A stretch of DNA of 64,000 nt from Brachionus manjavacas (Eukaryota; Rotifera; Eurotatoria; Ploima; Brachionidae). Within the stretch, counting starts at the first letter, position 1. Every line of letters starts with the position of its first letter. The translations under genes and the position numbers were made by a program. This document shows positions 56,332 to 64,000 of this stretch, one piece after another. Where the stretch lies: positions 248,001-312,000 of the forward strand of contig JAHQIY010000014.1 of NCBI GenBank assembly GCA_019054805.1, in the 5' to 3' direction. The notes beneath the pieces were generated by a model, which was given only the letters and a program-made list of their open reading frames with translations, was not told the DNA's origin and did no database searches.

Positions 56332-57177
56332 ATAACAGATTTTTATATAAAATTATTTTTTTTTTTTACCAAAAACTTCTTATCTTTTAAATCCTTTAAA
56401 ACTGAAAAAATTTTATACTTATTTTAATTTTTAATTTTTTATTTTTTGATGAATTATTTTTTAAATATCAGTATTTATTTTAATTTTTAATTTTTTATTT
56501 TTTGATGAATTATTTTTTAAATTGATTAATCATTTGATAATGATTTTTACTTAAGATTCTTTATTAATTAATGATAATATTTGCAATGATCCTTTATTTT
56601 TTCTTTAAATAGTCGGCATCGTTTTTTTTTATTTTCTGTTTAAATTTTTTGCGAATCAATACTTATCAATTTTTCAAATTTTTTTCAAATCCTTTTGATA
56701 TAATTAAAAACCTTTTCTTTAAGAGCAATCGAACATTTTCGAAAATGAATTGACAAGTTCCTGAAATCTAGAAATAAGCCTTTTAAAAATAGTTGACCGT
56801 ATAGAAAGCAATTGACCGTTTTTAGAAGGCCGCTTTTAGTCATTTAAAAAATATGAAAGTCTAAATTAATGTTCGTAAATACTTCTTTCATATATTACAG
56901 AAATCTTTTATAGAAAACCATTATTTAAAATTTAATTTTATAAGAAACATTTAAAATTGTTTGTTTTAAAATCAAAACAGGTTTATTTTCACTTCCAGAA
57001 GAATTTATATTTGATTTATTTATGAAATTTTAAAATAGGCCAATGATTTCACTTTTTCTAAGCTCATTTTATTCATAAATTTTTAACTATAATTTTTAAC
57101 TATACTATTTTTACTTGCCTAAATATTTCTAAACTTCAATAATTAATGTAACCACATCTTGATGAAAAATCAATGAT
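56332..57177. other. Intergenic region with a 56-bp tandem duplication
   Basis: Two adjacent copies of a T-rich unit, 56416-56471 and 56472-56523, contain ATTTTTTGATGAATTATTTT. Otherwise AT-rich with no gene. Confidence 0.6.
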
Positions 57178-57905
57178 TTGTGTATCAATGATCTACCTAA
57201 AGGAACAGAGTATGTTGTCAAAATGTTTGCAGATGATACTAAATCGTTCTCGCAAACGGTATCAGAAATAACATAGTGAAGCTACAATCAGATTTTGATT
57301 TATTTTTCAAGTGGACTTACGATTGACTTATTCTCTTCAACACATCAAAATGTCTGGTCATTCATTATGCTCATAAAACAAAGAATTTCCTTATTTTATC
57401 ATTAGTAAGCAGTTATCAATGTCTTGAAGTTATTTTCAAAACAAGTCTGAAATGGACAAAATCAAGTGATAAAGTCTACAAAAAAAAGAAAATCAAAGGT
57501 GGCATCAGGCAACCATTTTTTCTTTTTGATTGTAAGCTATTTAGATCTCTGTATTTTACTTTTGTTCGTCTTCTTTTGGAATGTACGGTGCCTGTGTGGT
57601 CTCAAATTCTTAAGTCTGACTGTGAGAATCTTGAGAGGATTCAACGCAGAGCTACGAAATTTGTTTCTTCAATTAGAAGCAAACCGTATGAAAGCAGATT
57701 AAAGGCTTTGAACATTCCAAATCCGGTAGAAAGAAGTAAAAGAGGTGATCTAATTCAATTATATAAATCCACACATGGAATAGAATTGGTTGAAAAAAGC
57801 AACAATTTTAGAGATAAATTTTTTTTCAACAGAACCGCTAACAAATCATCTGTCTTAGTGTACATTGTCAACACACTTGCTGGCTAGCAAGCTACAGTCA
57901 AAACG
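57178..57905 (+). mobile_element. Degenerate second copy of the ACT-tailed LINE
   Basis: Closely related to 14128-15020: it contains the VKMFADDTKSFSQTVSEI region, SDCENLERIQRRATKFVSSI and YESRLKALNIPNPVERSKRG, and ends with the same 3' UTR hairpin words (CTTGCTGGCTAGCAAGC) and CTACAGTCAAAAC. Several stops and a deletion near 57830 remove the NIWNSLPNQL segment. The ACT microsatellite itself is missing. Confidence 0.85.
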
Positions 57906-58516
57906 GCAGCTAAAAGCATGATTCATCTATAAAAATTGTAACGAACAAGTAATACGAACTTAGGAAACATATTTTTTCTTGTATTTATTTATTAAATTTT
58001 TTTATGAATAATTTCAGATTTTTACTCACAAATAGGCAAAATTTTTTAGCATTATTGCCATTAATTTTTTAATCGGATTAAATGCATTCATTTTTACATT
58101 AAAAAAAAATTTTACAAAATTTATTTTTGTTATTCATAAAATACAATTGGAAACTTATTTTCATAATATTGTATGTTTTTTTTTCAAATTATAAAATAAT
58201 ATTAAATAAAAAATATTCAGTTAAAAAAAATGTCCGAAGAATAATCTTCAATATCTTCATAAATTCAAGATAACGATATTCTTAGAAATTTAGTTTGTTT
58301 AAACTCTTTTCGTTTAATAAAAATAGATCAATAAATGATTGTAAAAAATAGAAAAATACTATTTGAATTTTAATATAATATTTAAAAAACGATTTGTTCT
58401 GCAAAATCTTAATAAAATCAGTTCTAAATTTAAACCAGTTTTTTCGATCAATTTGATTTTTCTAAACCGATTTTTCATCCAGTTCTAATTTAAAAAATAA
58501 AAGCGTAAAAAATGGT
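57906..58516. other. Intergenic region
   Basis: AT-rich, no recognised features. Confidence 0.4.
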
Positions 58517-59123
58517 GAAATTTGGATAGAAAACCAAACAATGAATTTTGTAGGAATTTTCGTTTAGACCACAATGAGCTGACTCTATAAATATAATTTC
58601 TTTTTTAAGACAATTATTTCAGAGAATAAAGCATCTTTAAGTTTCAAAGGATCAAATGCTTTTTAATGGCATGTCTAAGTCAAGTTTTAAGATAGACTCT
58701 TCTAATTTTCACAAAAATTCTCACAATTTTATGAGGATTTGAAAAATAATTTTTATAAAATTTCATAAAAATACTGATAAAGCTCAAAAAAATATATTTT
58801 TGAGTATGGTCATTTTGTGATCCTAAGGACCCCGGTGCCTTTCATCCATCAATCAAAAAAAAATTTTCAAATGTATTGCCAAAAGAGATAGACATATTAA
58901 AAAATCAGATCCTGGAAAAAATTCTTTCTATCCGTAAAAATTTTTGATTGTCAAATATTAAAAAAAAAAAAATTTTTTTGATTATATCTTGATTTTTTGT
59001 TTTCAAAAAAAGATAAAAATTATATTATTCAGTATCAGACATTTCATTTTTTCGAATCAGCTTATTGAAATCTTTAAATAAAATACCCAGAAAATTCATT
59101 GTTGGGTTTTCTATCCAAATTTC
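58517..59123. mobile_element. TIR element, ~33-bp termini, about 600 bp
   Basis: The left end GAAATTTGGATAGAAAACCA (58517 on) and the right end, read inverted, GAAATTTGGATAGAAAACCC (from 59123) continue together through AACAATGAATTTT. Weaker inverted similarity extends inward (AATRAGCTGAYTC). No protein motif inside. Likely a non-autonomous DNA transposon. Confidence 0.75.
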
Positions 59124-59777
59124 GGCAACTTGGATTACATGATCATAATCAAATGATCAAAATTTAATTGATTAAAATCTTAATAAAAATTATAAAATTA
59201 GATTTTTTTTTAATTAAACAAAAGATGTTTATTAATTTAATTTAAAAAAAAAAACAGATCTTTTTTTCTCTAATTGACCTTTAATTGATACTTCTAAAAT
59301 CTTTATTTGAAAACTTTAAAGACAAATTTAAAATCGACATTAGGTATCAAAATTATGGCTCAAATAAAAGTTTTGAATGATATTTTAATATCAATTAAAT
59401 TTTATTACGGCGAAACAAAGTTAAATTTGTATTGTAAAATTTCAAAATATTGATTAAGTATTCAATTTACTTCAGATAAAAATTCATATAATTATCGATT
59501 AAACAAATAATGTTTAATAAAGTTTAGTCATTTTTTTTTTAAAATTGATAAAAAATACCTTTTTATTTAAATCAAAAACTAAAAAATTTTGATTTGAAAT
59601 TAACATTTGATAATGAACTTCAATTTGCACCAAATTTCCTGATATCTTTTAATTTCTTAAAATAATACTAAATAATCGATCAGTTGTTCGAAAAAAAGCT
59701 CATTTATCAATAAAGAATTGAATAAACAGTTTTAGAATAAAAAATTTATTTACAAATTCTATTAAATTTCATATTTT
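59124..59777. other. Intergenic region
   Basis: AT-rich; 3' flank of the minus-strand cysteine-rich membrane protein gene. Confidence 0.4.
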
Positions 59778-60447
59778 TTAATCTTCATCATCATCCGCTC
59801 GATCATAATTGGCGTTTCCAATTTGACAGCATAAACAGTTAAAACTTGATTGATCTGGCTGAATACAAGCACAATTGCAATTTAGATCACCATACTTAAT
59901 TTTTTTATTAACAAATAAATTAAAAAAAAACTTGATTAAAATTTCTTACCGAGCAGCAAGGAGTCTGATCTCCGCATGCTGTACAGCAGGGATTTTCCGG
60001 TGTAGAACAACATTGACACAAAATTAGACCCACAAAATCGAGATTCTTTTATTTTTATTAATAAATAATAAATTAAATTAAATAATTTAGTTAAAATTAC
60101 TCGCTTGGGACAACAGACGTCCAAACATTTATCAACAGTCGGTGTTCCACAAGTACATGCGTCTGAGCACGACTCTAAACATTGACAACAGCCGGCATCA
60201 GGTCCACATGAACATAAATCATTTGGACAAGCGCCTTTGGTCTTGGCAAAATAAATAATCATATAGATGATAAAGAATACGACCAAGTAGCCAGATGAAG
60301 TGATTAGTAAGATTCCGACCGGCGGAACCTCTAGTTGTAACAATGTGCTGTTCGAGTTTATTGACGGACTATAATTAGGCTAAGAAAAAAAATTGGTTGC
60401 ATTTATTTTTTAAATATCATACAGATAATTACATCTACTATGGGCAT
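59778..60447 (-). CDS. Cysteine-rich single-pass membrane protein, unknown family
   Basis: Four minus-strand exons join in phase 0 (60447-60433, 60379-60101, 60045-59950, 59894-59778) into 168 residues. A short N-terminal segment with NST glycosylation sites is followed by a membrane span (ILLITSSGYLVVFFIIYMII) and a cysteine-dense region: CPNDLCSCGPDAGCCQCLES, CSDACTCGTPTVDKCLDVCC, CQCCSTPENPCCTACGDQTP, CNCACIQPDQSSFNCLCCQ. It ends in an acidic tail (DRADDDED). All introns are 53-55 bp and each exon boundary preserves a cysteine-rich frame, which supports the model. If the N-terminus is outside, the cysteines would be cytosolic and could bind zinc; the opposite topology would give a disulfide domain. 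No family recognised. Confidence 0.75.
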
Positions 60448-61377
60448 TTTGAATTTTTAACTCCAAAATAAGCTTTAATGTTCATCGAATTCGATTATTT
60501 TAATTTTGAATTATTAAAAAAACCTAAACCTTTAAATCAGGTTGCCATGGAAACAAAATTCAATAGGTCATTAAAATTCTAGTCTTAAAATTGAATTCTT
60601 TGTAAATTAAAAGATGAAACTTTAAATGACAAGCATTTGGTCTGTTAGTCACTGTCTAAATTTTTGACCAGGGAAGATTTTTAGACAATTTTTAACTACT
60701 AAAAGTTAAATTGAATAAAAACCCAACTAAAAATAATTTAATTTTTTTTCCTCCCTAATTTAATTGTATTAAAAAGCATTAAAAAAATATAAATATAAAG
60801 AGCTATGAAGTTTTTTAGACAAGTCAAAAAATTTAAATCTTTTGACTAATTTTGTCCTTCGTTTCACTAATTTTTTAAATATAATAAAAACAATGAATTG
60901 TACAATAAAGAATAAAAAATAGTCATAAAAAATCTTCGTTTTCATTTAAAATAAATGCTAGTTTTAAAGACTTCTGGAATCTTAATGATTAAAAGAAATT
61001 GATTTTATAAAATTTTATAAAATTTCCCTTTTTTAATATTTCTCTTTTATATTAATTTTTTTATATCATCGCCAAATCTGGCGTTATTTTTGAAATAAAT
61101 GATAATAAGTAAAAAAAAATTGGACTCTTTCATTTTTTTCATAATATTCAGTAATTTTTAAGTTTTTTGAATTAATTTATTAATGTTATTTTAATAAAAT
61201 TATTAAATATAAAGATTGAAATAACTTAATCAGAATATTTTTTTTTCATTCAACGTTAAAAAAAGTTGTTTAGACTTCTTGGGTATTAATGTTGAAAAAA
61301 AATTGGCTCTTCAAGTATTAAATTAAGTTAAAAATTTTTTTTTTTTTTTTTAGTTATATTTAAAATTTCTAACAATA
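60448..61377. other. Intergenic region between two minus-strand genes
   Basis: AT-rich. Holds the upstream flank of the cysteine-rich membrane protein gene and the downstream flank of the WD40 gene. No other feature seen. Confidence 0.4.
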
Positions 61378-63025
61378 TCAGAACCAAAAAGCTATTTCAG
61401 ATGACGATGAAGTTAACAAATTACCGTTTTGTGAAAATTCCAATTGATAAATTGGTGTTTTATGAACCCGGAATGATTGTTTTACCGATCCATCGTGGGA
61501 ACTCCAGACATTAAGCTCTAAATCATGAGAACCACTGATCACTAGTCCATTTTTCAGAACCTGCATACATTTGTTTCTACAAAAAGCACCTCTGTGTATA
61601 TAAAAATTTCTGGTCGGATCACCTGTAGCCAAATTCCACACTTCAGCAGAACCATCGCTAAGGCCAGCGATTAATTCAGCACTATTCAGCAAAGATATTG
61701 AATATACAGGACTCAAATGTACAAAAGTGTTGATCAAACTAGCACTAGATAAGTTCCAAATTCGGACAGTTCCGTCCGATGAACAACTAGCTAAATTACC
61801 ATCAGGCAAAGTAATGATATCATATACAGCATTTTTGTGACCAACTAGTCTTTTTTTTACATTACCACTATGTGAATCTCGGATCAAAATGTCATAATTG
61901 TTTGATTGTTGACCGATAGCTAAATCGTCGTTGTTCAAAACACTCAGGCTGATAATCAAGTCATTAGTTGGAATTGTTCGCTTCACATATTCTCCATGAG
62001 CTTGTCGGATATCCCAAACTAAAAATGTTTTACTGTCTAAATAACCCACAACAAGATCTCCGTTAGATAAAAGACCGAACAAGTATGGGTAGTAATGGAT
62101 GCTGGTCAATTTTCTTTTCATAATTCCTTGCTGCATGTCCCACACTTCAACCGCATTTCCATAACTTCCTCTCAACATTTCACCATTTGGCAAAGCGAAT
62201 ATTTTATGGTAATTGGAAGAAATTGTAAAATTAAGTCTCAATGTTCCATTGAACGAAGGAGGCAAACTACTCGTACCAGTGGATCTAAAAAATTTTTAAA
62301 TATTGTTTTTATTAAGCTTAATAAATCTACATGGTTGATACTGATGAAGTGGATCTTAAAATTTGAAATTAAATTTTCAAATAATTTATATTAGATGAGC
62401 TTACTGAGATGTTGTTGATCCAGTGGTAAAGGTGCTTGGTGAAGTGGATCTTAAAATTTTTTCTTTTTAGAAATAAATTATTTGAAAAAATATTCTGCTA
62501 CGTAGTATTAGGTGTTTGTTCAGTGGAGTCGGTGGTATGGTCCGTAGTTGTCGAAGAATTGGAAGTTACTCTTTAAAATGAAAATTTAAACAAAATAGAA
62601 TGTCAAATTAAATTGATATTTTTTAAAATTATTTGAGCTAAATATTACTCAGATGTACACTGACATATTGGTACGTTGTTTAACCTGATACAGTTGCCGG
62701 TTTGATAGTATCTTCCTCTACAGTGTAAATGACAAACAGTGACTTGAAATGAATTACTGGCATCACACAAGAGATATTTATTGTCATCTACATTTTGCAA
62801 ATCACTTTCTTTGTAAATATCTTCGGCACATTTGGAACATTCTGGCTTGATGCTGGTGATACATAATTTGCAATTTCTCTCACCGTAGCATTGAAGGCAA
62901 GCATCAAATGTCAAACTACAACCACTGAGTGAGCATGAAGTCAGCCAAAATTTTGGTTGAATGTTCGAAGCCTCAAATGTTGAGACAAAGAACAGAGTGC
63001 TTATCAATAAAACTCCTCTAAACAT
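61378..63025 (-). CDS. Secreted fusion: Cys-rich domain, defensin-like module, Ser/Thr linker, WD40 propeller
   Basis: Five minus-strand exons (63025-62649, 62570-62502, 62449-62405, 62354-62331, 62284-61378), all joined in phase 2, give 473 residues. Exon 1: signal peptide (1-19), an eight-cysteine domain (C31-C66), and a CSalpha-beta-like module C87, C98-HLH-C102, C112, C121, C123. Exons 2-4: a Ser/Thr-rich linker (about 124-178). Exon 5: about 295 residues with seven WD-type blades (for example VEVWDMQQG, LASCSSDGTVRIWN, AELIAGLSDGSAEVWN, ELNVWSSHDG, and EIAFWF at the end). WD40 propellers are usually intracellular interaction platforms; a predicted extracellular one fused to a defensin-like module is unusual. 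The first two domains match the protein at 33131. A role in recognition or defence is inference. Two separate genes are the alternative, but exon 1 then ends in an intron-derived stop and the propeller lacks an ATG-led start. Confidence 0.75.
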
Positions 63026-64000
63026 CGTAAATTAAAATTTAATTTGAAAAAAACAGAAAAATGTTACTTAAAAAGTTTTATTTAACAGAACTATGTTTTC
63101 TCATAGTAGTTTATTTTTGAGACGATTATTTATCAAAAAAAAACTGACTTGATTTAACAATAAAACTTAATATTTTTCAAGGATTCTTAAATTTTAAATA
63201 ATTTCTTAATTTAATCAAAAACTCAATTTAAAAATAATTATTTAGAAAAAAATTACTACTAACTTTTTAGCATTTTAGTGATTTTTCTATTCTTCATTAA
63301 TTGTTTACCTTAATGCTATTTAAATCATGTAATTAATTAGAAAATTATTTGAAAAATTTAAATAGATCTAATTTGATTACAAAATTTTTGGTCACCTTAT
63401 AGGGACAAAATTTTATCATAAAATAAGCAGTCAAATGAATGATGATAAATTTAATGAGAACACAAATAGAATAAAGATCGATGACAATTAAAGATTTATC
63501 CAATATTCGATATTTATCATGTTCATTTAATTAAGCTTTTTTGATTTTTTTTTATTTTTTGAATTTTTTTCAGTCGACTAAAGAACTAATTATAAAATTA
63601 ATAAAAAAATTTATTTATTTCAATTTTTTGTCAATTCGAAATCATTAATTAAAAAAAAACAATAAAATTGAAAAAAACGGTCCAAAATACAATAAAAATA
63701 AACAAAAAACAATTTGATTTTTTGCCAGTAGTAAACTTATTTATTAGCAAAGTTAGATTTTTTTTTAAGTCGGAAATTTTGTTCAAGCAGGAAGTGATGA
63801 TATTCTTTTATTGATTTTTAATTTTGAATAATAAGAAAAACCAATTAAATTTCTTAGCTAAAATTTTTAGAAGAGTTAAAATATTTTTTGAAGTTTTCAT
63901 TTAAAAATTTTCCAAATAATTTTAAATAAGACACTGTAAAAATTGTTGATTTTATTGAATTTATAAATTAAATAAATTTTAAAAAGAATTATTTATAAGC
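63026..64000. other. Upstream region of the WD40 fusion gene
   Basis: AT-rich to the window edge; no gene or repeat recognised. Confidence 0.4.

Noticed and set aside
1..64000. Bacterial-type features: operons, CRISPR arrays, Shine-Dalgarno sites
   Set aside because: Spliced animal genes, AATAAA signals and LINE/SINE elements show a eukaryotic nuclear genome; no bacterial insert was seen.

Overview
The window looks like a piece of a small-intron, strongly AT-rich metazoan nuclear genome. Genes for nanos, calaxin, a DEG/ENaC channel, a neuronal-calcium-sensor-like protein and SRP68 establish an animal. Introns of about 45-60 bp with GT-AG ends, the density of LINE/SINE/MITE debris and the lineage-specific secreted proteins suggest a lophotrochozoan such as a monogonont rotifer (Brachionus type). 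The rotifer call is inference; nothing here proves the species.

Layout. 0-2.1 kb: transposase and reverse-transcriptase relics. 2.1-16.5 kb: mostly conserved housekeeping and sensory genes (SRP68, a two-domain thioredoxin-fold membrane protein with a CXXS motif, an EF-hand sensor, a five-exon SLC17 transporter, nanos, calaxin), broken by two LINE 3' fragments that end in ACT microsatellites. 17-20 kb: a degenerate LINE on the minus strand. 20-29.3 kb: a secreted leucine-rich-repeat protein, mitochondrial-type 3-oxoacyl-ACP synthase (OXSM), ceramide-1-phosphate transfer protein with a natural His10 tract, ALG13, a tRNA-derived SINE complex, a foldback element and a DEG/ENaC channel. 29.3-33 kb: nested inverted repeats without an intact gene. 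33.1 kb: a secreted cysteine-rich, defensin-like peptide. 34.6-46.2 kb: two paralogous genes for predicted type II membrane proteins (basic cytoplasmic tail, one membrane span, threonine-rich stalk, cysteine-rich head). Their last ~480 bp, introns included, are nearly identical. The long first intron of the second gene is full of mobile-element hairpins and a LINE fragment flanked by 253-bp direct repeats. 47-51 kb: a small membrane protein, a GC-rich MITE, a decayed integrase/CXC transposon with inverted termini, and a LINE relic. 52.9-56.3 kb: a secreted mucin-like protein of about 34 tandem 30-residue repeats behind a PAN/apple-like cap. 57-64 kb: a third LINE copy, a TIR element, a cysteine-rich membrane protein and a five-exon gene on the minus strand.

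The most unusual object is the 61.4-63.0 kb gene. Phase-consistent splicing joins a signal peptide, a cysteine-rich domain, a CSalpha-beta defensin-like module, a Ser/Thr-rich linker and a seven-bladed WD40 propeller into one predicted secreted protein. Its first two domains are also found in the stand-alone gene at 33.1 kb. Together with the PAN-capped mucin, the PAN-capped LRR protein and the two stalked head proteins, the window carries an unusually large set of lineage-specific extracellular or surface proteins that could serve in recognition, mucus or coat functions or immunity. That functional reading is inference. Exon models were built by eye from splice consensus and reading-frame phase, without transcript evidence.
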